This document shows, piece by piece, positions 1 through 6,188 of a stretch of 8,132 nucleotides of DNA. Origin of the DNA: Actinomycetes bacterium (GTDB lineage: Bacteria; Actinomycetota; Acidimicrobiia; Acidimicrobiales; RAAP-2). The position numbers and the translations under genes are program-made. The stretch spans positions 1 to 8,132 of the forward strand of contig JAKBCI010000066.1 of NCBI GenBank assembly GCA_021807965.1, written 5' to 3'. Positions within the stretch are counted from its first letter, which is position 1. Each line of letters begins with the position of its first letter. Below the pieces are notes generated by a model. It saw nothing but the letters and a program-made list of their open reading frames with translations. It did not search any database and was not told where the DNA came from.

Positions 1-158
1 GATTCCCAGTAACCGGAGCCATCTTTATCGAAGAATGCCTGAAATTACGGGATTTTCCATAAGTTTTCCCGGTGACGGCCTCGGGCGCGCAATAGAAATG
101 CCTGGTGAAGCCGGTGTTACTGTCCCCGGCGCTACCCGTGGCGCCCTCAGGGGCCCTC
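1..158. other. AT-richer upstream segment, no confident gene
   Basis: The first about 75 bases are visibly more AT-rich than the rest of the window. A reading frame open from base 3 ends in TAA at 58-60 and would give a short C-terminal tail ending EECLKLRDFP, so an upstream gene might finish here. Only 19 codons are visible and their AT-leaning codon use differs from the neighbours. On the minus strand an ATG at 22-20 would begin MAPVTGN and run off the window, so a divergent gene is an equally weak alternative. A 5-bp inverted repeat (CGGGA 48-52, TCCCG 67-71, 14-nt loop) spans the possible stop. It lacks a following T-run, so it is not a convincing terminator. No rRNA or tRNA is recognisable. 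Confidence 0.35.
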
Positions 159-164
159 TACGAT
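159..164 (+). promoter_or_regulatory. Putative -10 box for a leaderless aminotransferase transcript
   Basis: TACGAT fits the TANNNT consensus of sigma-70/SigA-type -10 boxes. Exactly six bases separate it from the ATG at 171, which would place the transcription start at or next to the A of the start codon. No recognisable -35 box lies at the usual distance. The GGGG at 165-168 is too close to the ATG (2 nt) to act as a ribosome binding site. Leaderless mRNAs are common in actinomycetes. The assignment is an inference from spacing and from the two similar sites before obg and proA. Confidence 0.5.
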
Positions 165-170
165 GGGGCA

Positions 171-1544
171 ATGCAGAGAATCGACCGAGATCGTTTACGC
201 GCCCTCGCAGCGGAAGAAGCTGAGCGGTACGTACGCGAGCACCCGCGGTCTCGGCGTCTGTACAACGACGCGTCGCACCTCTTTGGCCGGGTGCCGATGA
301 CCTGGATGAGCAAGTGGGCCGGTGGCTTCCCGCTGGGCTTCGCGCGGGCCCACGGGGCCACGATCACCGATTTGGACGGCCACGAACTAGTTGACTTCGC
401 CCTCGGGGACACCGGTGCGATGGCGGGCCACTCGCCCGAGGCCCTCGTGCGAGCGGTTCATCAGCGACTCGCCGTTGACGGTGGGGTGACCACCATGTTG
501 CCTACCGAGGACGCCGAATGGGTGGCGGCCGAGTTAGCGCGCCGATTCGGCATGGCTCAGTGGTCCTTCGCGCTGTCCGCCACTGACGCCAATCGGTGGC
601 TACTGCGCCTGGCGCGTCTCGTGACCCGACGACCCAAGGTGCTGGTCTTCTCGTATTCGTATCACGGAACGGTGGACGAGACGTTCGTCATTCTCGATCA
701 CGAGGGCCGCGCGGTCTCGCGTCCCGGGAACGTCGCACCGGCCGTGGATCCCGTGAACACGACTCGGGTCGTCGAGTTCAATGACCTCGTGGCGCTGGAG
801 CGCGAACTCGCCGCCGGCGACGTGGCGGCGGTGTTGAGTGAGCCCGCGATGACCAATATCGGTATCGTCCTCGCGCAGCCAGGATTCTTCGAGGGCGTTC
901 GTGCCCTGTGCGACCAGGCCGGCACCTTGCTGATCCTGGACGAGACGCACACGTTTTCGGCCGGCCCCGGCGGCGCAACGCGGCGGTTCGGCCTTCGCCC
1001 CGACGCGGTGACGATCGGTAAGTCGCTCGGCGGCGGCGTGCCCTGTGGCGCGTACGGCTTGACGTCGGCGTTGGCCGACCGGGTGCTGGCCGCGGTGGCG
1101 ACGGGCGACGCTCCGGCGGACCTCAACGACGTTGGCGGCGTGGGTGGGACGTTGGCCGGGAATCCGCTGAGCCTGGCCGCAATGCGCGCGGTACTCGGCG
1201 AAGTCCTTACCGACGAGGCGTTCGCGCCCATGGAGCGTCTGGCCACGACCTTCGCCGAGGGCGTGCGCGCGACGATCGACGAATGTGACCTCCCGTGGTC
1301 GGTGAGTCAACTTGGTGCGCGCTGTGAGTACCGATTCGCTCGGCCCGCGCCGATGAACGGCGGAACGTCGGCCGCGAGCGCCGACCCAGAGCTCGAAGAC
1401 TTTCTGCACCTCTACGGTGTTAACCGTGGCGTGCTGCTGACGCCGTTTCACAACATGGCGCTGATGTGTCCGGCGACAACCGAGTCCGACGTCGCGACGC
1501 ACCAGCGCGTCTTCGACGAGGCGCTCGCCGCCCTACTCGGCTAG
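171..1544 (+). CDS. Class-III PLP-dependent aminotransferase (glutamate-1-semialdehyde aminotransferase-like)
   Basis: Predicted cytosolic enzyme of 457 residues, fold-type I, class-III aminotransferase family. Visible family landmarks in order: a PLP-phosphate loop SATDAN (136-141) in place of the usual SGTEA; the aromatic/His pair YHG (164-166), whose Tyr normally stacks on PLP; DETHT (257-261), with D257 expected to pair with the PLP ring nitrogen; and IGKSLGGGVPCGAYG, with K284 as the Schiff-base lysine. The segment GGTLAGNPLSLAA follows, as in GSA-aminotransferase-like proteins. I place the start at ATG 171 rather than the in-frame ATG 105. The 22 residues between them (KPVLLSPALPVAPSG...) do not look like the family N-terminus, and a -10-like box sits six bases before 171. 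The substrate cannot be read from the sequence. The changed phosphate loop and DETHT motif argue against true HemL of tetrapyrrole synthesis; an amino-acid or omega-amino-acid transaminase is likelier. The gene ends 29 nt before obg, with no terminator hairpin between them, so read-through into obg is possible. Confidence 0.85.
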   Translation: MQRIDRDRLRALAAEEAERYVREHPRSRRLYNDASHLFGRVPMTWMSKWAGGFPLGFARAHGATITDLDGHELVDFALGDTGAMAGHSPEALVRAVHQRLAVDGGVTTMLPTEDAEWVAAELARRFGMAQWSFALSATDANRWLLRLARLVTRRPKVLVFSYSYHGTVDETFVILDHEGRAVSRPGNVAPAVDPVNTTRVVEFNDLVALERELAAGDVAAVLSEPAMTNIGIVLAQPGFFEGVRALCDQAGTLLILDETHTFSAGPGGATRRFGLRPDAVTIGKSLGGGVPCGAYGLTSALADRVLAAVATGDAPADLNDVGGVGGTLAGNPLSLAAMRAVLGEVLTDEAFAPMERLATTFAEGVRATIDECDLPWSVSQLGARCEYRFARPAPMNGGTSAASADPELEDFLHLYGVNRGVLLTPFHNMALMCPATTESDVATHQRVFDEALAALLG

Positions 1545-1561
1545 ACCGCGTCGGGGGCTCG

Positions 1562-1567
1562 TAGGAT
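1562..1567 (+). promoter_or_regulatory. Putative -10 box (or Shine-Dalgarno) before obg
   Basis: TAGGAT matches TANNNT and is followed by six bases and then the GTG start at 1574, the same geometry as at the aminotransferase and proA. Here the reading is ambiguous. AGGA (1563-1566) inside the same hexamer lies 7 nt before the start codon and could serve as a Shine-Dalgarno sequence on a transcript reading through from the aminotransferase gene. No good -35 box is seen. Confidence 0.4.
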
Positions 1568-1573
1568 TAGTGG

Positions 1574-2938
1574 GTGTCCGCGTTCGTCGATTCCGCTCAG
1601 CTGCACGCCAAGGCCGGCGACGGTGGTGCGGGTTGCGTGAGTTTCCGTCGCGAGGCCCACGTGGCCAAGGGCGGTCCCGACGGCGGCGACGGCGGTCGCG
1701 GCGGTGACGTGTGGCTGGTCGCGGATCCGAATCAGGCTTCGCTGCTCGGCTTTCGTGATCACCCCTTTCGCCGAGCCACGGACGGCGCCCACGGCACGTC
1801 CAAGCGCCAGCACGGATCGCGAGGCCAGGATCTCGACGTTGCCGTGCCGGTTGGTACCGTGGTGCACGACCGTGACGGTGCGGTGCTCGTCGACCTCGCG
1901 GGCCCGGGTGACCGCTGGCGGGCCGCTGAAGGCGGACTCGGTGGCGCGGGCAACGCGAGGTTCCTGTCGAATCGGCGGCGGGCGCCCGCCTTCGCCGAGC
2001 AGGGCGAACTCGGCGAAGAGTTCTGGTATGACCTTGAGTTGAAGCTACGCGCCGACGTTGCGCTCATTGGCTTTCCCAACGTTGGCAAGTCGACCCTCAT
2101 CGCTCGGGTGTCGGCCGCGCGGCCGAAGATCGCCGACTACCCCTTTACGACGCTCGTGCCGAACCTCGGCGTGGTGCGAGTTGGGCGGCGATCATCTCGA
2201 CCCGGCGACGCGACGGAGTTTGTGATGGCCGACATACCCGGCTTGATCGAGGGTGCGGCTCACGGTCGCGGACTGGGACACGACTTTCTGCGCCACGTGG
2301 AGTACGCCAAGGTGCTCTGCGTACTGCTCGACCGCTCGCCCAACGCGGTACTCTCGCCGCACCAGCAACTCGCGGTTCTGTTGGGCGAATTGGGCGAATA
2401 CCGAGCCGATCTACTGGAGCGTCCCCGGGTGCTCGTGGGCTCGAAGTCCGACGTGGCGAGTGACGAGCTCAACGTTCCCGACGCAGTTTCGATATCGGCC
2501 GCCACCGGCGACGGCGTAGCCGGATTGGTAGATCGTCTCGCGGAGCTAGTGAGCGCGGCGCGACGTCAGGCCGCGGCGGAGTCGTCCCACGACGTCGTGG
2601 TCCACGCTCCGGTCGTCGACGACCTGCGCGTCGTGGGTGACGGACCCCACGCGTGGACGGTACTCGGCCGTGCTGCGACGCGGGCCGTTCGATTCCAGGA
2701 TTTGACCGACGACGAGGCGCTCGCCGAGATCGTGAAGCGGCTGCGGGCCATAGGCGTAGATCGGTTGCTCGTGCGAGCGGGTGTGGTCGACGGCGACGTC
2801 GTTCGGGTCGGGCCGCTCAGTTTTGAGTGGTGGCGTGACGCCGTCGGTGCCGGACTGGATCGCGGAAGCCACCACCGGGCGACGAGACGTGAGCGACTCG
2901 CGCGCCACGGTCGACTAGATGACGATGACGACTCGTAG
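1574..2938 (+). CDS. obg: Obg/CgtA family GTPase (ribosome assembly)
   Basis: Obg is an essential cytosolic GTPase in many bacteria. It binds the 50S subunit during maturation and responds to GDP/GTP/ppGpp levels. The 454-residue protein shows all three domains. The glycine-rich Obg fold covers residues 1 to about 155 (AGDGGAGCVSFRRE, GGPDGGDGGRGGDV, QHGSRGQDL). The G domain has G1 GFPNVGKST (166-174), switch I YPFTTLVPNLG, G3 DIPG (220-223), G4 SKSD (290-293) and G5 SAATGDG (308 on). A C-terminal OCT domain covers about 340-422, ending near FEWW. The tail is basic and then acidic (LDDDDDS). The GTG at 1574 gives the family's usual beginning (xxFVDxAxLxxKAG), so the start is well supported. 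The G4 motif is unusual: the first Asn of canonical NKxD is Ser. The last 20 nt overlap proB. Unlike many actinomycetes, rplU-rpmA do not lie directly upstream. Confidence 0.97.
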   Translation: MSAFVDSAQLHAKAGDGGAGCVSFRREAHVAKGGPDGGDGGRGGDVWLVADPNQASLLGFRDHPFRRATDGAHGTSKRQHGSRGQDLDVAVPVGTVVHDRDGAVLVDLAGPGDRWRAAEGGLGGAGNARFLSNRRRAPAFAEQGELGEEFWYDLELKLRADVALIGFPNVGKSTLIARVSAARPKIADYPFTTLVPNLGVVRVGRRSSRPGDATEFVMADIPGLIEGAAHGRGLGHDFLRHVEYAKVLCVLLDRSPNAVLSPHQQLAVLLGELGEYRADLLERPRVLVGSKSDVASDELNVPDAVSISAATGDGVAGLVDRLAELVSAARRQAAAESSHDVVVHAPVVDDLRVVGDGPHAWTVLGRAATRAVRFQDLTDDEALAEIVKRLRAIGVDRLLVRAGVVDGDVVRVGPLSFEWWRDAVGAGLDRGSHHRATRRERLARHGRLDDDDDS

Positions 2939-3989
2939 CGTCGTCGTCAAGATCGGAACGTCGTCGGTCACGACCGTAGACGGGAAGGTCGACTACGAGT
3001 CGCTCGTCAAGGTGGCGGCCGACGTGGTGGCCCTTCGCGAGGATGGTTGGTCCGTCGTTGTCGTGACCTCGGGTGCGATCACGGCGGGTTGGGCCGATGT
3101 CGGCAACGGCCGTCGCCGGCCGAACGACGCGGTAACCCTGCAAGCCGTGTCGGCGGTCGGTCAGCCACTGCTCATGCACGCGTGGCGCAACGCATTTACC
3201 GAAGCGGGCGCCGTCGTCGGACAGGTGCTGCTCGCCCCGCTCGACTTCTCGCATCGCGGACAGTACTTGCACGCGCGCGGAACCCTCGAGGCGCTCCGCG
3301 AGTTGAATGTGGTGGCGATCGTCAACGAGAACGACGCCGTCGCCGACGAGGAGATCCGCTTCGGTGACAATGATCGGCTGGCGGCGCTGGTGGCGAATCT
3401 GATAGCGGCGACCCACCTAGTGCTCTTGACTGACACCGCAGGTCTGCTCACCGCTGACCCGCGGCTCGATCCTTCGGCGACCTTGATTGACGAGGTGCGC
3501 TCGATTGATCCGTCGATCGAAGGGCTCGCTGGGGAGAGCCGCTCGGGGGTGGGTAGCGGCGGCATGTCGTCAAAGCTGGCGGCGGCGCGCATGGCTACGT
3601 GGTCGGGGGTCACGACCGTGATCGCCCCGGCGAGGGTCGATCACCCAGTTCGCCGTGCGCTCGAGTCCGGCGGCGGGACCACGTTTCTAGCCCGTGCCGA
3701 ACGGCTCTCCGCGCGCAAGGCCTGGATCGCCTTCGCGGTCGCGAGTCGGGGGTCGCTCGTGATCAATCAAGGTGCGTTGCAGGCGCTCGAGCACCACGGT
3801 CGAAGTCTGCTGCGAGTCGGCGTCGTTGAACACCGAGGTAACTTCGCCGAAGGTGACGCCGTAGACATCGTCGGCCCCGACCACGACGTGGTGGCCAAGG
3901 GTCTGGTTCGCGTTGGCGCCGACGCGTTCGCCGAGAGCGACGACGTCGTCGTGCACCGTGACGATCTCGTTTTACTGCGCCGTCCGTAG
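2919..3989 (+). CDS. proB: Glutamate 5-kinase (proline biosynthesis, step 1)
   Basis: ATP-dependent phosphorylation of L-glutamate to gamma-glutamyl phosphate, the committed and usually proline-inhibited step of proline synthesis; cytosolic. The 356-residue protein has an N-terminal amino-acid-kinase domain with VVVKIGTSS (K11), SGAITAG, QYLHARGTL, VNENDAV (135-141), FGDND (148-152), LLTDTAGLLTADPR and GSGGMSSK (212-219). A C-terminal PUA domain runs from about residue 265 (ARKAWIAF) and includes GNFAEGDAVDIVG. Length and domain order match the long bacterial form (E. coli ProB is 367 residues). The start is ATG 2919 or, equally possible, ATG 2925 two codons later. Neither has a clear Shine-Dalgarno sequence or -10 box, so expression probably depends on translation of the overlapping obg. 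ProA follows 19 nt after the stop, behind its own promoter-like box. Confidence 0.96.
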   Translation: MTMTTRSVVVKIGTSSVTTVDGKVDYESLVKVAADVVALREDGWSVVVVTSGAITAGWADVGNGRRRPNDAVTLQAVSAVGQPLLMHAWRNAFTEAGAVVGQVLLAPLDFSHRGQYLHARGTLEALRELNVVAIVNENDAVADEEIRFGDNDRLAALVANLIAATHLVLLTDTAGLLTADPRLDPSATLIDEVRSIDPSIEGLAGESRSGVGSGGMSSKLAAARMATWSGVTTVIAPARVDHPVRRALESGGGTTFLARAERLSARKAWIAFAVASRGSLVINQGALQALEHHGRSLLRVGVVEHRGNFAEGDAVDIVGPDHDVVAKGLVRVGADAFAESDDVVVHRDDLVLLRRP

Positions 3990-3996
3990 TCTCCGT

Positions 3997-4002
3997 TACG
4001 CT
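3997..4002 (+). promoter_or_regulatory. Putative -10 box for leaderless proA transcript
   Basis: TACGCT (TANNNT) lies in the 19-nt gap between proB and proA, exactly six bases before ATG 4009. No Shine-Dalgarno-like purine run precedes the ATG (the intervening bases are TAGTAG), which favours a leaderless start over ordinary initiation. A -35 box is not convincing: TTTACT at 3971-3976 would leave a 20-nt spacer. If real, this promoter would drive proA and the three overlapping genes after it independently of obg-proB. Confidence 0.5.
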
Positions 4003-4008
4003 TAGTAG

Positions 4009-5244
4009 ATGGCTTCGTCAACTCTCGAGCACCAGGGCGCTGGCGTGCGGCGTGCGGCTCGCGAGCTCGCCCGGACTAGCGACGCGGTCCGACGGGACGT
4101 CTTGCTCGACGTGGCGCGGGATCTGTCGACCCGGCGCGACGAGTTGCTGAGGGTGAATGCGCTCGACGTGGCGGACTACGGTGACGCCGGATCGGGGCTC
4201 GATCGACTGACGTTGAGCGACGCGCGGATCGACGCGATGGTCCAGACCCTGTGCGACGTAGCCGAGGCGCCCGATCCCCTCGCCGAGATCGTTGATCGTG
4301 ACGTTCGGCCCAACGGTCTGCGCGTGGAGCGGGTGCGCGTCCCACTCGGCGTCGTCGGCGTCGTCTACGAGAATCGCCCGAACGTCACTAGCGACGTGGC
4401 CGGACTCTGTGTTCGCAGCGGAAACGCCGCGTATCTGCGCGGCTCGGCGTCGGCGTGGCGGAGCAACCGGTTTCTCGTCGACTGCTGGCGTCGGGCCCTG
4501 GTGAGAGCTGGATTGCCGGCCGACGCGGTGGCCATCGTCGAAGACCAGTCGCACGAGACGGTGATCGAGTTCATGCAACTCACGGGTGTTGTGGACTGCC
4601 TGATTCCGCGGGGTGGACCGAGCCTGATCGCCGCGATGCGCGAGCACGCTCGCGTGCCGTACGTGCTCGACGGTGACGGTAACTGCCATATCTTCGTGGA
4701 CGAGTCCGCCGACCTCGACAGTGCGCTCGACATCGTCGACAACGCCAAGACCTCGCGACCAGGGGTCTGCAACGCTGTCGAGACCGTGCTCGTGCACCAC
4801 GCGATTGCCGAGCGGTTCCTGCCGTTGCTCGCGCGTCGCTTGGCCACGGTGGAGCTGCGCGTAGACGAGCGCGCAGGCGATGTCTTGCCCGAGGCGCGTC
4901 GCGCGACCGACGACGATTTCGCGAGGGAGTTCCTGGATCTCGTCTTGGCGCTGAAGGTGGTTGATTCGCTCGACGAGGCGATCGACCACGTGGCGCGCTT
5001 CGGCACCGGCCACAGTGAGGCGATTCTCACCACGAATGTTCGCAACGCTGACGAGTGGGTGCGTCGCGTTGACGCCGCCGCGGTCCTCGTCAACGCGTCG
5101 ACGAGGTTCATCGACGGTGGCGAGCTCGGGTTGGGCGGCGAGGTTGGCATCTCGACGCAGAAGCTACACGCGCGTGGGCCGATGGGACTTCGTGAGTTGA
5201 CGTGCCTCAAATGGGTGGTGCGTGGAGAGGGACAGATCAGATGA
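4009..5244 (+). CDS. proA: Gamma-glutamyl phosphate reductase (proline biosynthesis, step 2)
   Basis: NADPH-dependent reduction of gamma-glutamyl phosphate to glutamate-5-semialdehyde, which cyclises to pyrroline-5-carboxylate. It is thought to receive the labile substrate from ProB. The 411-residue protein has the aldehyde-dehydrogenase-like fold and the usual family length. Landmarks are GVVGVVYENRPNVT in the N-terminal Rossmann part, LIPRGG, DGNCHIFVDESAD, TSRPGVCNAVET with the catalytic cysteine C254, and GEVGISTQKLHARGPMG (377 on), followed by a variant ending LTCLKWV. ATG 4009 is the only start giving the full family N-terminus, and it sits six bases behind a -10-like TACGCT. The stop codon overlaps the next gene's ATG (ATGA, 5241-5244), so proA heads a tightly coupled four-gene cluster. 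Confidence 0.97.
   Translation: MASSTLEHQGAGVRRAARELARTSDAVRRDVLLDVARDLSTRRDELLRVNALDVADYGDAGSGLDRLTLSDARIDAMVQTLCDVAEAPDPLAEIVDRDVRPNGLRVERVRVPLGVVGVVYENRPNVTSDVAGLCVRSGNAAYLRGSASAWRSNRFLVDCWRRALVRAGLPADAVAIVEDQSHETVIEFMQLTGVVDCLIPRGGPSLIAAMREHARVPYVLDGDGNCHIFVDESADLDSALDIVDNAKTSRPGVCNAVETVLVHHAIAERFLPLLARRLATVELRVDERAGDVLPEARRATDDDFAREFLDLVLALKVVDSLDEAIDHVARFGTGHSEAILTTNVRNADEWVRRVDAAAVLVNASTRFIDGGELGLGGEVGISTQKLHARGPMGLRELTCLKWVVRGEGQIR
5224..5232 (+). promoter_or_regulatory. Ribosome binding site deciding the MoxR start
   Basis: GGAGAGGGA lies inside the end of proA, 8 nt before ATG 5241. It selects that ATG over the in-frame ATG at 5202, which would add 13 residues (MPQMGGAWRG...) with no family resemblance and would overlap proA by 43 nt. 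Confidence 0.7.
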
Positions 5245-6188
5245 GCTCACTCGATCCACGCCAGGAGCTGGCGACACGCCTCGGGTTGGTTGACCTGCCG
5301 CCGGTGAACTTCTCGTCGACCGCCGACGTTCGCCGCCGACTGGCCGAACGCGAGTACCTATGCGATGACGCCATCGCGTCGACGGTCTTCCTCGCGGATC
5401 GATTGGCCAAGCCCGTGCTCGTCGAAGGTCCCGCTGGCACCGGCAAGACCGCCCTCGCCCAGGCCGTGGCCGACGCGGTCGAGGCTCGCCTGGTGCGCCT
5501 CCAGTGCTACGAGGGTCTCGACGAGTCGAAGGCGCTCTACGAGTGGAACTATCGAAAGCAGTTGCTGCGAATTCAGGCCGGGCGCCCCGAGGGCGAGCCG
5601 AGCGAGTCGTGGGACGAGCTCGAGGAGGACATTTTCTCTGACGAGTTCCTGCTCACGCGCCCGCTGCTCGAAGCGATTTCGGCGACCGATCCGGTCGTCT
5701 TGCTCGTCGACGAGGTCGATCGCGTCGAACTGGAGACCGAGGCGCTGTTGCTCGAGATTCTCTCGGAGTACCAGGTCTCGATTCCTGAGTTGGGTACCGT
5801 TCGCGCGCAGCAGATCCCACTGGTGTTTTTGACTTCCAACAACACGCGCGAACTATCCGAGGCGCTGAAGCGGCGTTGCCTCTATCTCTTCATCGGCTAC
5901 CCCGACGTCGCTCGAGAGCGTGACATCATCCTGGCGCGGGTCCCCGGCATCGCGACGTCACTGGCCGAGCAGATAGCCGAAGTGGTGCGATCCCTGCGGA
6001 CGCTCGACCTGAAGAAGTCGCCGTCGGTGTCCGAGACGCTCGACTGGGCGCGCACGCTGGTCATCCTGGGCCGAGAGGAGATTGGGGCGGAGGATCTCGC
6101 GAACACCCTGCCCGTGCTGCTCAAGTACCAAACGGACATCGAGCGAGCGACTAAAGAGCTGCTCGTTCGTCCCACCAGCCTTGCTTAG
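5241..6188 (+). CDS. MoxR-family AAA+ ATPase (CoxD-like)
   Basis: A 315-residue AAA+ ATPase of the MoxR group; these act as chaperone-like motors, generally with a VWA-domain partner, in maturing or inserting cofactors into client enzymes. Visible features: Walker A GPAGTGKT (63-70, K69); LQCYEGLDESKALYEWNY, typical of the CoxD-like branch; Walker B VVLLVDEVD with D157 and E158; a sensor-1 segment VFLTSNNTRELSEA followed by LKRRC, the usual arginine-finger region; and a helical lid domain at the C-terminus containing SVSETLDWA. No signal peptide or membrane segment is seen. The start is ATG 5241, overlapping the proA stop by 4 nt with a good ribosome binding site. The stop lies inside the next gene, which encodes the expected VWA partner. 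No coxMSL or other client gene is in the window, so the client is unknown and the name coxD should not be transferred. Confidence 0.92.
   Translation: MSSLDPRQELATRLGLVDLPPVNFSSTADVRRRLAEREYLCDDAIASTVFLADRLAKPVLVEGPAGTGKTALAQAVADAVEARLVRLQCYEGLDESKALYEWNYRKQLLRIQAGRPEGEPSESWDELEEDIFSDEFLLTRPLLEAISATDPVVLLVDEVDRVELETEALLLEILSEYQVSIPELGTVRAQQIPLVFLTSNNTRELSEALKRRCLYLFIGYPDVARERDIILARVPGIATSLAEQIAEVVRSLRTLDLKKSPSVSETLDWARTLVILGREEIGAEDLANTLPVLLKYQTDIERATKELLVRPTSLA

Noticed and set aside
48..71. CGGGA...TCCCG inverted repeat as a rho-independent terminator
   Set aside because: Only 5 bp of stem with a 14-nt loop, and no T-run after it (GGTGACGG follows).
35..223. 62-codon + strand frame at the left edge
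   Set aside because: Overlaps the aminotransferase start in another frame, has low-complexity Gly/Pro/Arg composition and no ribosome binding site.
600..1502. 300-codon open frame on the minus strand opposite the aminotransferase gene
   Set aside because: Shadow frame produced by GC-biased codons of the + strand gene. Its translation is Arg/His-rich with no recognisable motif, while the + strand frame has clear PLP-enzyme motifs.
171..1544. True hemL (glutamate-1-semialdehyde aminomutase)
   Set aside because: The overall fold matches, but the phosphate-loop and ring-binding motifs differ from those of HemL, and no other tetrapyrrole gene is adjacent.
4018..5013. 331-codon open frame on the minus strand opposite proA
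   Set aside because: Lies wholly within proA, which has all family motifs. The antisense translation resembles no family I recognise and has typical shadow composition.
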